Positions 1-7,095 of a stretch of DNA of 30,328 nucleotides are shown here, one piece after another. Position 1 is the stretch's first letter. Each line of letters starts with the position of its first letter. The DNA comes from an uncultured Muribaculaceae bacterium (GTDB lineage: Bacteria > Bacteroidota > Bacteroidia > Bacteroidales > Muribaculaceae), in NCBI GenBank assembly GCA_910584735.1, contig CAJUBM010000019.1, forward strand, positions 1-30,328, written 5' to 3'. A program made the translations under genes and the position numbers. The notes beneath the pieces were generated by a model. The model made no database searches. It was given only the letters and a program-made list of their open reading frames with translations, and had not been told where the DNA came from.

Positions 1-425
1 TTTTTTCACTCGGATAGTTTTTAACACTTCAACCGGGTTTTGCTGCTGGCCCCTTTTTACGCCACCCCGGGGACCACCCGACTCAACTCGTAAGATAAGG
101 CCATCAGACAACCAGTGAAGACACCCTGACAGATGTTATTAAACATGTTTTACAAAAAGATGTTATGCAGCAGTTGTGACTTTTTTAAAGCCTATTGCAC
201 ATTTGCACACATTTTGTGCAACGCATCAGCCGATTCAGTTTAACAATACGCATTAATATCGCCCTCCAATCTTTATTTTAGCAACCTCAATCACTCAGAT
301 AAATTTCCAATTAAAATAATACACCTAATTTTTTTGACTTAATTTAAGCGATTTTTTCTGCACACTTATGCACATTATTCGATAAAAATTCACGAAATTT
401 GCAAAAGTCTTAAAAACGTTTCCCT
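1..425. other. Intergenic region upstream of ptb, no gene recognised
   Basis: No open reading frame of convincing quality lies here. Bases 1-130 are relatively GC-rich and could be the end of an upstream transcript or an unrecognised RNA. The pairing TTCACT (near 6) with AGTGAA (near 115) would bring its two ends together, but I cannot assign a family. Bases 141-150 form the perfect palindrome AAACATGTTT, flanked by direct repeats AGATGTTAT at 131-139 and 158-166. From about 180 the sequence turns AT-rich and carries several TTGCACA-type half sites, listed separately. No clear TTTG-N19-TAnnTTTG promoter was found for ptb. Confidence 0.5.
195..374. promoter_or_regulatory. Cluster of TTGCACA half sites upstream of ptb-buk
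   Basis: TTGCACA occurs at 195-201 and 203-209 as direct repeats, and in inverted orientation (TGTGCAA) at 215-221. The second and third copies form a 7-bp inverted repeat around a 5-base spacer. Two more TGCACA copies lie at 359-364 and 369-374, about 50 bases before the ptb start codon. This spacing looks like a transcription-factor operator array. Which factor binds is unknown, and the role is inferred from repetition and position only. Confidence 0.3.
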
Positions 426-1331
426 ATGCAACCTCTCAGAAATTTCAAAGAACTGGCCTCACACCTTAAGGAAGCAGGCCTCCGTAAAAAAATAGCCGTT
501 GTATGTGCAGATGACCCCGAAACCGAATATGCTGTGACACGCGCCTTAAAAGAAGGCTTCGCCGATTTCGTGATGGTGGGAGACAAAGACCGTCTTGCAC
601 AATATCCGGCTCTTTCTGAATTCGCCGACCGGATTGAAATAGTCGACATAAAAGATTCTGACGAGGCAGCCCGCCACGCTGTGGCATTGGCCCGCGAAGG
701 AAAGGTGGATGTCCTCATGAAAGGAATAATAAACACCGACAACCTTCTCCGCGCCATCCTCAACAAGGAGACCGGAATCCTCCCGAAAGGCACGCTCCTG
801 ACACATCTTACCGCCGCAGAAGTGCCGGCCTACCATAAACTGATATTCTTCTCCGATGTAGCCGTAATACCCTACCCCACATTGGAACAAAGAGTGCAGA
901 TGATAGAATACGACCTCGACACCGTGCGCAAGTTCGGCATAGAGCAGCCAAAGGTGGCCCTCATCCATTTCACAGAGAAAGTAAACCCGAAATTCCCCAA
1001 CTCCGTAGATTACAAGACCATCGTAGAGATGGCATCGGAAGGGCGGTTCGGAAACGCCCTTATCGGAGGCCCGATGGACGTAAAAACAGCCTGCGACCTC
1101 CATTCCGCAAAAGTGAAGCACATAGAATCAGCCGTATGCGGCGATGCCGACCTGCTGATTTTCCCAAATATAGAATCAGGCAACACCTTCTATAAGACCC
1201 TCACACTGTTTGGAAAAGCCGAAGTCGCCGGTATTCTGCGGGGCCCGAAAGTACCCGTGGTACTCCCCTCCAGAAGCGACTCCGGGCTCTCCAAGTATAA
1301 TTCACTGGCTATGGCGGTTCTCTCCGCCTGA
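426..1331 (+). CDS. ptb: Phosphate butyryltransferase
   Basis: Cytoplasmic enzyme of the phosphate acetyl/butyryltransferase family. It exchanges CoA for phosphate on butyryl-CoA, or on branched short acyl-CoAs, to give the acyl phosphate. The 301-residue length is normal for Ptb. Family-like stretches include LMKGIINTDNLLRAIL near residue 99, LTHLTAAEVPAYHKLIFFSDVAVIPYP in the middle (residues about 125-152), and a C-terminal GPKVPVVLPSRSDS. The next gene, 27 bases downstream, is butyrate kinase, the partner that turns the acyl phosphate into acid plus ATP, so the pair is almost certainly one transcript. Ptb rather than Pta is preferred because of length and this partner. True substrate preference (butyrate, isobutyrate or isovalerate) cannot be read from sequence. 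Confidence 0.93.
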   Translation: MQPLRNFKELASHLKEAGLRKKIAVVCADDPETEYAVTRALKEGFADFVMVGDKDRLAQYPALSEFADRIEIVDIKDSDEAARHAVALAREGKVDVLMKGIINTDNLLRAILNKETGILPKGTLLTHLTAAEVPAYHKLIFFSDVAVIPYPTLEQRVQMIEYDLDTVRKFGIEQPKVALIHFTEKVNPKFPNSVDYKTIVEMASEGRFGNALIGGPMDVKTACDLHSAKVKHIESAVCGDADLLIFPNIESGNTFYKTLTLFGKAEVAGILRGPKVPVVLPSRSDSGLSKYNSLAMAVLSA

Positions 1332-1358
1332 CCGCGCCACGTCAAAACCATTTCACGG

Positions 1359-2486
1359 ATGAAGAAGATTCTTGCCATAAACCCGGGTTCTACATCTACC
1401 AAGATTGCAGTCTTTGAGGATGCCAACCTGGTAATGAACCACACCATACGCCACTCTGTGGAGGAGCTCAGCCCCTTCCCAAAGGCCATAGACCAGCTTG
1501 ACTACAGGCGCCAGCTTGTGCTGAAGACACTTGCCGACAAGGGCATACCTTTCGAGTTCGATGCCATTATCGGACGCGGGGGACTGTTAAGGCCCATCCC
1601 CGGAGGGGTTTACGAGGTGAACGAACAGATGGTTTACGACCTATATCACGCCAAACGCGACCACGCATGCAACCTCGGAGCACTTATAGCCTATAACCTT
1701 GCCCGGGAGATTAAAAACTGCCCGGCTTTCATGGCCGATCCGGGCGTAGTGGACGAGATGCACGAGATAGCACGTGTGACAGGCTCCCCTCTGATGCCAC
1801 GAATCACTACATGGCATGCGCTCAACCAACGCGCCATAGGACGCCGATATGCCAAAGACCTCTCCGCAAAACTCGGCAAGAAGATAAAATATGAGGAACT
1901 CAACCTTATAATATGCCATCTTGGAGGAGGAATCTCAGTTGGCGCACATTCCGGCGGCAAATGCATAGATGTGAACAACGCCCTCGACGGAGAAGGCCCC
2001 TTCTCACCCGAGCGTGCTGGAACACTACCCTCCGGCGCCTTGATTGACCTCTGCTATTCAGGACGCTATACCCAGCATGAGTTGAAGAAACGCATCTGTG
2101 GCAAGGCCGGACTGGCAGCCCATCTCGGCACGGTCTCCTGCCCGGAGATAGAGGAACGCATAGCCAATGGCGACGAACATGCCAAACTTGTGCTCGATGC
2201 AATGACCTACCAGGTAGCCAAAGCCGTAGGGGCCCTGACACCGGCGCTATTCGGCAAGGTTGACGCCATCCTCGTGACCGGCGGCATAGCCTATTCTGAA
2301 TATGTGACCACGCAACTTATAGAGCGAATCAAACATATAGCCCCCGTGGCAATCTACCCCGGCGAGGACGAACTGGAAGCCCTTGCCCTCAACGCCCTCG
2401 GCGCACTTACCGGCGAAATGCCGATAAACACCTATACCTCGCTCGAGGCAGCCCCATGGGCTACGGCTGACGCCCAGCTAAACTGA
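1359..2486 (+). CDS. buk: Butyrate kinase
   Basis: ASKHA-fold acyl kinase that transfers phosphate from butyryl phosphate to ADP, yielding butyrate and ATP. The N-terminal nucleotide-binding motif ILAINPGSTSTKIAVFE sits at residues 4-20. Further family blocks are the GRGGLLRPIPGGVYEVN stretch near residue 72, ADPGVVDEM near 126, HLGGGISVGAH near 187, and the C-terminal VTGGIAYSE near 307. At 375 residues it is slightly longer than the usual 355-360. The ATG lies 27 bases after the ptb stop. With ptb it forms the substrate-level phosphorylation end of short-chain acid formation. No butyryl-CoA synthesis genes are in the window, so it may serve amino-acid-derived branched acids instead. Confidence 0.94.
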   Translation: MKKILAINPGSTSTKIAVFEDANLVMNHTIRHSVEELSPFPKAIDQLDYRRQLVLKTLADKGIPFEFDAIIGRGGLLRPIPGGVYEVNEQMVYDLYHAKRDHACNLGALIAYNLAREIKNCPAFMADPGVVDEMHEIARVTGSPLMPRITTWHALNQRAIGRRYAKDLSAKLGKKIKYEELNLIICHLGGGISVGAHSGGKCIDVNNALDGEGPFSPERAGTLPSGALIDLCYSGRYTQHELKKRICGKAGLAAHLGTVSCPEIEERIANGDEHAKLVLDAMTYQVAKAVGALTPALFGKVDAILVTGGIAYSEYVTTQLIERIKHIAPVAIYPGEDELEALALNALGALTGEMPINTYTSLEAAPWATADAQLN

Positions 2487-2508
2487 CACGAGAACTACAT
2501 GATACCGA

Positions 2509-2551
2509 AACTTATTGTGGCAGACATTTGAAATGTCTGCCACAATAAGTT
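2509..2551. terminator. Perfect 21-bp palindrome after buk
   Basis: Bases 2509-2529 are the exact reverse complement of 2531-2551, with a single central G at 2530. The hairpin would be very stable and begins 22 bases after the buk stop, so transcription termination or 3'-end protection is the simplest role. There is no T tract on either side, so it is not a textbook intrinsic terminator. A weaker inverted repeat, CCGTCC (2558-2563) with GGACGG (2585-2590), follows directly. Confidence 0.5.
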
Positions 2552-2595
2552 GATAAGCCGTCCACATCCTATAATTATATGGTAGGACGGAACTG

Positions 2596-2655
2596 TAAGT
2601 AACTGTTCAAAATTATTTTATAATAACAGGTCTGATTATTTCAACCAGTTACTTA
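2596..2655. promoter_or_regulatory. Inverted repeat in the leader of the NUDIX gene
   Basis: TAAGTAACTG at 2596-2605 is the exact reverse complement of CAGTTACTTA at 2646-2655. The 40 intervening bases are very AT-rich. The right arm ends 11 bases before the ATG of the NUDIX gene, so the element could be an operator pair or an RNA stem near the ribosome entry site. The function is inferred from position alone. Confidence 0.25.
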
Positions 2656-2666
2656 ACAACAATGAT

Positions 2667-3176
2667 ATGAGATTCAAACATTGCCCTGACTGTGGAGCGC
2701 CATTAAGCTCACGCGACCTTGGAGACGACATAGGCGTACCTTGGTGCGACCAATGCGGAAAGCCGTGGTTCGATATGTTCCCGACCTGTATAATAGCGTT
2801 GGCTTACAATAGCGCGGGGAAGGTTCTTCTGCTCCGGCAAAACTACATATCCGAGGTCTACCGTAACCTTGTCAGCGGGTATATGCAACCCGGAGAGAGC
2901 GCCGAACAGACCGCCGTGCGGGAGATACTTGAAGAGACCGGGCTGGAGGTTGAGAAACTCACCCCGGCAGGCACCTATTGGTTCGCCCGCAAAGGGATGC
3001 TCATGATAGGTTTCCTGGCCCTCGTCAATGACGGCTGCTCGTTAAAGACCTCCTCCGAAGTAGATGCCGCATCCTGGCATGACGCCTCCGAGGCCGTGAA
3101 CTTAGTCCATCCCGCAGGCTCCGTGTCACATACCTTATGCTCGCTATTCCTACAGTCAGGACTTCCCCACCTATAA
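2667..3176 (+). CDS. NUDIX hydrolase with N-terminal zinc ribbon (NudC-like)
   Basis: Predicted cytoplasmic pyrophosphohydrolase acting on a nucleoside diphosphate linked to another moiety. A four-cysteine zinc ribbon (C6, C9, C27, C30) precedes a complete Nudix box at about residues 71-93 (G-x5-E-x7-REILEETGL). The segment after the box, GTYWFARKGMLMIGF, resembles the region where NADH pyrophosphatases have SQPWPFP followed by a LMIGF-like strand. This, with the zinc ribbon, suggests a short NudC-type enzyme. The protein is 169 residues, shorter than full NudC, and lacks its N-terminal domain. It is a stand-alone gene convergent with rplT. The substrate (NADH, NAD-capped RNA or other) is not determined. 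Confidence 0.85.
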   Translation: MRFKHCPDCGAPLSSRDLGDDIGVPWCDQCGKPWFDMFPTCIIALAYNSAGKVLLLRQNYISEVYRNLVSGYMQPGESAEQTAVREILEETGLEVEKLTPAGTYWFARKGMLMIGFLALVNDGCSLKTSSEVDAASWHDASEAVNLVHPAGSVSHTLCSLFLQSGLPHL

Positions 3177-3215
3177 GAATTATTGGAGTAATATAGCAAA
3201 AGAACACAATAATAA

Positions 3216-3251
3216 GAACGGCCTCCTCACCAAATGATGTGGAGACCGTTT
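3216..3251. terminator. Hairpin between the convergent NUDIX and rplT genes
   Basis: An imperfect stem pairs the region around GAACGGCCTCCTCAC with GTGGAGACCGTTT. Read on the plus strand it is followed by TTTCTCTTA. Read on the minus strand it is followed by TTATTATTGTG and then a T-rich stretch. It can serve as a shared bidirectional terminator for the two converging genes. Confidence 0.5.
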
Positions 3252-3273
3252 CTCTTATATCCTGTTACAGGAC

Positions 3274-3624
3274 TTAGGCGTTCTTGACTTTGTCAACGAT
3301 AGCCTTGAAAGCGGCGGGATTGTTGAGCGCGAGGTCGGCGAGAACCTTACGGTTAATCTCGATACCGGCCTTGTGGATCAGACCCATCAGCTTGGAGTAT
3401 GAAAGATCCTCCATGCGGGCGGCAGCATTGATACGCTGAATCCAGAGAGCGCGGAAGTTGCGCTTTTTGTTCTTACGGTCGCGGTAGGCGTAGGTCAGAC
3501 CTTTTTCCCAGGTGTTCTTGGCTACGGTCCAGACGTTGCGGCGGCAACCGAAGTAACCGCGTGTTAATTTCAGGATTTTCTTACGACGAGCGCGTGAGGC
3601 TACGTGGTTTACTGAGCGTGGCAT
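3274..3624 (-). CDS. rplT: 50S ribosomal protein L20
   Basis: Large-subunit ribosomal protein needed early in 50S assembly by binding 23S rRNA. The 116-residue sequence is L20 throughout: it begins MPRSVNHVASRARRKKILKL, contains the basic rRNA-binding region with GYFGCRRNVW and YAYRDRKNKKRNFRALWIQRIN, and ends with the helical domain including IEINRKVLADLA. Length is normal. It is the last gene of thrS-infC-rpmI-rplT, separated from rpmI by 144 bases that hold three small hairpins. In other bacteria L20 represses its own operon by binding mRNA, so those hairpins are candidates for such a site. Confidence 0.98.
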   Translation of the reverse strand: MPRSVNHVASRARRKKILKLTRGYFGCRRNVWTVAKNTWEKGLTYAYRDRKNKKRNFRALWIQRINAAARMEDLSYSKLMGLIHKAGIEINRKVLADLALNNPAAFKAIVDKVKNA

Positions 3625-3655
3625 TGTAGTTCTTTTTTTGGGAGTTAGCGGCGGC

Positions 3656-3765
3656 CCTGATGCTTGTCAGGAACCGGCTCTTTCGGCTAATCACCCGGTT
3701 AATAAATGAATTGGAACGATGATTTGTTTTCGCCTTAGGCGTAATCGTGTCCGGCGCGGGCCGGA
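3656..3765 (-). promoter_or_regulatory. Hairpin cluster in the rpmI-rplT gap
   Basis: Four short inverted repeats lie between the rpmI stop and rplT: TCCGGC/GCCGGA at 3750-3755 and 3760-3765, CGCCT/AGGCG at 3731-3741, AACCGG/CCGGTT at 3672-3677 and 3695-3700, and CCTGA/TCAGG at 3656-3660 and 3667-3671. The last two are immediately adjacent and would stack just upstream of the rplT ribosome-binding region. L20 autoregulation through mRNA is known in Escherichia coli and Bacillus; a similar role here is inference. Confidence 0.3.
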
Positions 3766-3768
3766 TGA

Positions 3769-3966
3769 TTATTTGAGGCCAAGTAATGCCTTTACGTTGG
3801 CTTCGTCAGCCTTGGCGACTGTCGTGAAGTGTGTAAGGTTACGCTTCTGTTTTTTAGTCTTCTTGGTCAGGATGTGACTTTTGAAGGCATGTTTTCTCTT
3901 GATCTTTCCTGATCCGGTAAGGGCGAACCTCTTTTTGGCACCGGAATTAGTCTTAATCTTTGGCAT
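3769..3966 (-). CDS. rpmI: 50S ribosomal protein L35
   Basis: Small basic large-subunit ribosomal protein of 65 residues, the normal length. It starts MPKIKTNSGAKKRFALTGSGK, matching the L35 pattern of MPK(M/I)KT-x-SGAKKRF followed by a glycine-rich turn. Basic clusters KRKHAFKSHILTKKTKKQKR follow, with a conserved C-terminal helix. The gene lies 64 bases downstream of infC and upstream of rplT in the conserved infC-rpmI-rplT order. The short infC-rpmI gap holds a 5-bp hairpin, CGCCA/TGGCG at 3997-4011. Confidence 0.97.
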   Translation of the reverse strand: MPKIKTNSGAKKRFALTGSGKIKRKHAFKSHILTKKTKKQKRNLTHFTTVAKADEANVKALLGLK

Positions 3967-4030
3967 TTTTGTAAATTATTGAATTATGAATATCATCGCC
4001 AACTCGTGGCGTGAACAATCGTTATGGGGT

Positions 4031-4837
4031 TTATGCCTTTTTCTTGGGGGAAAGCATGATTGTCATGCGCTTCCCTTCGAGAACCGGCATCTGCTCTACT
4101 TTCCCAAGCTCCTCCAAGTCGTTGGCGAAGCGCAGCAGCAGCACCTCTCCCTGTTCCTTGAACAGGATGGAACGTCCCTTGAAGAACACATAGGCTTTCA
4201 CCTTTGAACCTTCCTGGAGGAAACTCTGGGCATGTTTGAGCTTGAAGTTATAATCGTGGTCATCGGTCTGAGGCCCGAAACGAATCTCTTTCACCACCAC
4301 TTTCGTAGCTTTGGCTTTCTGCTCCTTGAGCCTCTTCTTCTGCTGGTAGAGGAACTTGGAGTAATCAAGAATCTTACATACGGGAGGCTCGGCTGTAGGG
4401 GAGATTTCCACCAGGTCAAGTTCCAGGTCATCGGCCAGCTTCTGGGCCTGTTGTATGGTATAGATTCCGTTCTCCACGTTGTCACCGACAACACGCACCT
4501 CCTTGGCGCGTATGCGCTCGTTCACGGCATATGGTTCCTCTTTACGAGGTGGACGCGGGCCGTTGAAACGACCGCCACCCGGGCGCGAACCCGAAAACCC
4601 GCCGGGACGGGGGCCGGATGCTCCTGCGGGCCGAGGCCCCGAAAAGCCACCCGGGCGCGGGCCTGAAAAGCCCCCGGGACGCGAACCTGGGCCGCCCTGT
4701 GGCCTGGAGGATGCCCCCCCTTGCGGACGGGGAGCACCTGATGTGTTGGGACGATTGGAAGCTCCTCCCTGCTGAGGGCGGCTCCCTGAGTGGCTGCCAG
4801 GGCGCGGCGCGCCCGCATTTGTCGGTTTTTTATCCAT
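4031..4837 (-). CDS. infC: Translation initiation factor IF-3 with Gly/Pro/Arg-rich N-terminal extension
   Basis: Binds the 30S subunit, blocks premature 50S joining and proofreads start-codon/initiator-tRNA pairing. The conserved two-domain core begins near residue 103 (YAVNERIRAKEVRVVGDN), passes through the VEISPTAEPPVCKILDYSKFLYQ linker block, and ends with VKEIRFGPQTDDHDYNFKLKHA and the KRMTIMLSPKKKA tail. Before it lie about 100 residues dominated by repeats such as FSGPRPGG, with SRPQGG and GARP variants, predicted to be disordered and strongly basic. The total of 268 residues compares with about 170-200 for ordinary IF-3. The start is a plain ATG, not the rare codon used for autoregulation in enterobacteria. 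Downstream of thrS in one operon. Confidence 0.95.
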   Translation of the reverse strand: MDKKPTNAGAPRPGSHSGSRPQQGGASNRPNTSGAPRPQGGASSRPQGGPGSRPGGFSGPRPGGFSGPRPAGASGPRPGGFSGSRPGGGRFNGPRPPRKEEPYAVNERIRAKEVRVVGDNVENGIYTIQQAQKLADDLELDLVEISPTAEPPVCKILDYSKFLYQQKKRLKEQKAKATKVVVKEIRFGPQTDDHDYNFKLKHAQSFLQEGSKVKAYVFFKGRSILFKEQGEVLLLRFANDLEELGKVEQMPVLEGKRMTIMLSPKKKA

Positions 4838-4946
4838 TCAGATGTCTGCTGAGACTGACACATGCCCCGATACCGGGTTTTAAATACCGCTTACGGCAAT
4901 CCCGATACAGGCTTATATGCAATCTCGGATAGATAGTTTTATTTTG

Positions 4947-6878
4947 TTACTGTAGGTTTTTAACCAATTCTGTAATTTCGGCTGCAAAGTTAGCAATTTT
5001 CATCGTACCTTTATCACCTTCGCCCTGTTTTCTTACAGAAACTTCACCATTTTCAGCCTCTTTTTCACCGACAACGAGCATATAGGGGATTCGGCGAAGC
5101 TCATTATCGCGTATCTTGCGCCCGATTTTCTCGTTTCGGTCGTCAACGGTAACACGGATGTCGGCTTCTTCGAGTTCTTTTGCCACACGGTAGGCGTAAT
5201 CGTTGAATTTCTCGGAAATCGGAAGGATGATAGCCTGATCGGGGGCAAGCCACAGAGGGAACTTTCCTGCGGTGTGTTCGAGCAACACGGCAACGAAACG
5301 CTCCAACGAACCGAAAGGTGCGCGGTGAATCATCACGGGGCGGTGTTTCTGGTTGTCGGCCCCGGTATATTCCAACTGGAACCGCTCGGGCAGGTTGTAG
5401 TCCACCTGTATAGTGCCGAGCTGCCAGCGGCGACCGATGGCATCCTTGACCATAAAGTCAAGCTTGGGGCCATAGAAAGCAGCCTCACCGAGTTCCTTAC
5501 GTGCCTTAAGACCCTTTTCCTCGCAGGCCTCGATTATGGCGTTCTCGGCCAGATGCCAGTTCTCATCGCTGCCGATGTATTTCTGTTTGTTATTGGGGTC
5601 GCGCAACGAAATCTGAGCCTCGAAATTATCAAACTTAAGGGCGTTGAAGATGTAGAATATTATATCCATTACCTTCAGGAACTCATCCTTAATCTGTTCG
5701 GGGGCACAGAATATGTGTGCGTCATCCTGGGTGAATCCGCGAACACGTGTCAGTCCGTGGAGCTCGCCGGTCTGCTCATAGCGATATACCGTGCCGAACT
5801 CTGCAAGACGCAGGGGCAGGTCGCGGTACGAACGGGGTGAGCAACGGAAAATCTCACAGTGGTGGGGGCAGTTCATCGGTTTGAGCATGTACTCCTCACC
5901 TTCCTGCGGCGTATGTATCGGCTGGAACGAGTCTTTGCCATATTTGGCGTAATGCCCGGAGGTTACATACAAGTTCTTATTACCGATATGTGGAGTGATT
6001 ACCTGTAGGTAACCATATTTTTTCTGAATCTTGCGGAGGAACTGCTCCAGACGGTCGCGCAGAGCGGCACCCTTGGGAAGCCAGAGCGGCAGACCTGCGC
6101 CGACATTGGTCGAGAAGGCAAAAAGCTCCATCTCCTTACCGATTTTGCGGTGGTCGCGTTTCTTGGCCTCTTCGAGCAGCACGAGATATTCGTCAAGCAT
6201 CTTCTTCTTGGGGAAGGTTATGCCGTAGACGCGCACAAGCTGGTTGCGTTTCTCATCGCCGCGCCAGTAGGCGCCCGCCAGGCTCATCACCTTGCATGCC
6301 TTGATTACACCCGTGGAAGGAAGATGCGGGCCACGGCAAAGATCTGTGAAACCACCCTGCGTATAGGTGGTTATATGGCCGTCCTCAAGTTCGGAGATAA
6401 GCTCACATTTGTAGTTTTCATCACGGTCGCCGAACATCTTCAGGGCGTCAGCCTTGGATATGTCCTCACGTATGATTTTCTCATCGCGCCGTGCCAGTTC
6501 AAGCATCTTGGCTTCGATGGCGGGGAAGTCGGCAGCGGTTATGTTGTGGCCGTTAGGGTCGATATCGTAATAGAATCCGTTCTCTATGGCCGGACCTATA
6601 CCGAATTTCACCCCGGGATAGAGTTCCTGCAGTGCCTCGGCAAGCAGGTGGGCCGAGCTATGCCAGAAAGCATGCTTCCCTTCAGGGTCATCCCATTTAT
6701 AAAGTTGGATGGTGGCATCCTCGCTTATAGGACGCGAAAGATCCCACTCCTGTTCGTTTACAGACGCTGCCAGCACTTCTTTTGCAAGCTGGGGTGAGAG
6801 GCTGCGCGCTATCTCTAAAGGAGTAACGCCGCTCTCGAACTGTTTCACCGACTTATCGGGAAAAGTAATATTTATCAT
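4947..6878 (-). CDS. thrS: Threonyl-tRNA synthetase
   Basis: Class II aminoacyl-tRNA synthetase that charges tRNA-Thr in the cytoplasm. Domain order is an N-terminal TGS domain (residues 1-60), the editing domain with HSSAH at 73-77 and CRGPH at 181-185 (zinc-like editing-site residues), the catalytic core with MNCPHH near 336 and motif 2 around residues 361-390 (YRYEQTGELHGLTRVRGF), and a C-terminal anticodon-binding domain from about 545. The 643-residue length is normal. The ATG at 6878 was chosen because the protein then begins MINITFPDKSV, the normal TGS start. The reading frame runs 17 codons further upstream, but those residues (MWLPCCLWQLI...) do not look conserved. First gene of the thrS-infC-rpmI-rplT operon. 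Confidence 0.97.
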   Translation of the reverse strand: MINITFPDKSVKQFESGVTPLEIARSLSPQLAKEVLAASVNEQEWDLSRPISEDATIQLYKWDDPEGKHAFWHSSAHLLAEALQELYPGVKFGIGPAIENGFYYDIDPNGHNITAADFPAIEAKMLELARRDEKIIREDISKADALKMFGDRDENYKCELISELEDGHITTYTQGGFTDLCRGPHLPSTGVIKACKVMSLAGAYWRGDEKRNQLVRVYGITFPKKKMLDEYLVLLEEAKKRDHRKIGKEMELFAFSTNVGAGLPLWLPKGAALRDRLEQFLRKIQKKYGYLQVITPHIGNKNLYVTSGHYAKYGKDSFQPIHTPQEGEEYMLKPMNCPHHCEIFRCSPRSYRDLPLRLAEFGTVYRYEQTGELHGLTRVRGFTQDDAHIFCAPEQIKDEFLKVMDIIFYIFNALKFDNFEAQISLRDPNNKQKYIGSDENWHLAENAIIEACEEKGLKARKELGEAAFYGPKLDFMVKDAIGRRWQLGTIQVDYNLPERFQLEYTGADNQKHRPVMIHRAPFGSLERFVAVLLEHTAGKFPLWLAPDQAIILPISEKFNDYAYRVAKELEEADIRVTVDDRNEKIGRKIRDNELRRIPYMLVVGEKEAENGEVSVRKQGEGDKGTMKIANFAAEITELVKNLQ

Positions 6879-6944
6879 CAGAAAGCTATGTTTATCAATC
6901 AATTGCCACAAACAACATGGCAACCACACGACTTTTTACAATGC

Positions 6945-6970
6945 GAGCCGCGACAGAAAGAGCCGCGACA
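6945..6970 (-). repeat. Tandem 11-base direct repeat in the thrS leader
   Basis: GAGCCGCGACA occurs exactly twice (plus-strand 6945-6955 and 6960-6970), separated by GAAA. On the transcript the copies read TGTCGCGGCTC and lie just downstream of the predicted start site and about 70-90 bases before the thrS start codon. They could form alternative structures or be a repeated protein-binding site. No T-box is expected in this phylum, and none is seen. Confidence 0.4.
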
Positions 6971-6983
6971 CGCAAAATTTTTA

Positions 6984-7014
6984 CAAATTTACGTCTTTTA
7001 AGTTGTCCGGCAAA
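6984..7014 (-). promoter_or_regulatory. Promoter of the thrS operon
   Basis: Read on the minus strand, TTTG (complement of 7011-7014) is followed by exactly 19 bases and then TAAATTTG (complement of 6984-6991). This matches the Bacteroidota -33/-7 consensus TTTG-N19-TAnnTTTG. Transcription would begin near 6977, giving a leader of roughly 100 bases before the thrS ATG. Confidence 0.75.
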
Positions 7015-7095
7015 ATATTCTTACGAATTTATTTACCTATCCGGAAAGTACGCTTCAAGAACGCTTCTCTGAAAATGGACGCTACGCCTACCGGC

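Noticed and set aside
4232..4666. Plus-strand open frame of 144 codons opposite infC
   Set aside because: It lies antisense to the conserved IF-3 core and its repeat extension; the Gly/Pro/Arg-rich repeats keep the opposite frame open. No family resemblance.
6879..6929. Longer thrS start adding 17 residues
   Set aside because: The extra residues are not TGS-like, and the usual start MINITFPD is available with an ATG.
6879..6983. T-box leader upstream of thrS
   Set aside because: No T-box consensus sequence or terminator/antiterminator pair is visible; the leader is too short at about 100 bases.
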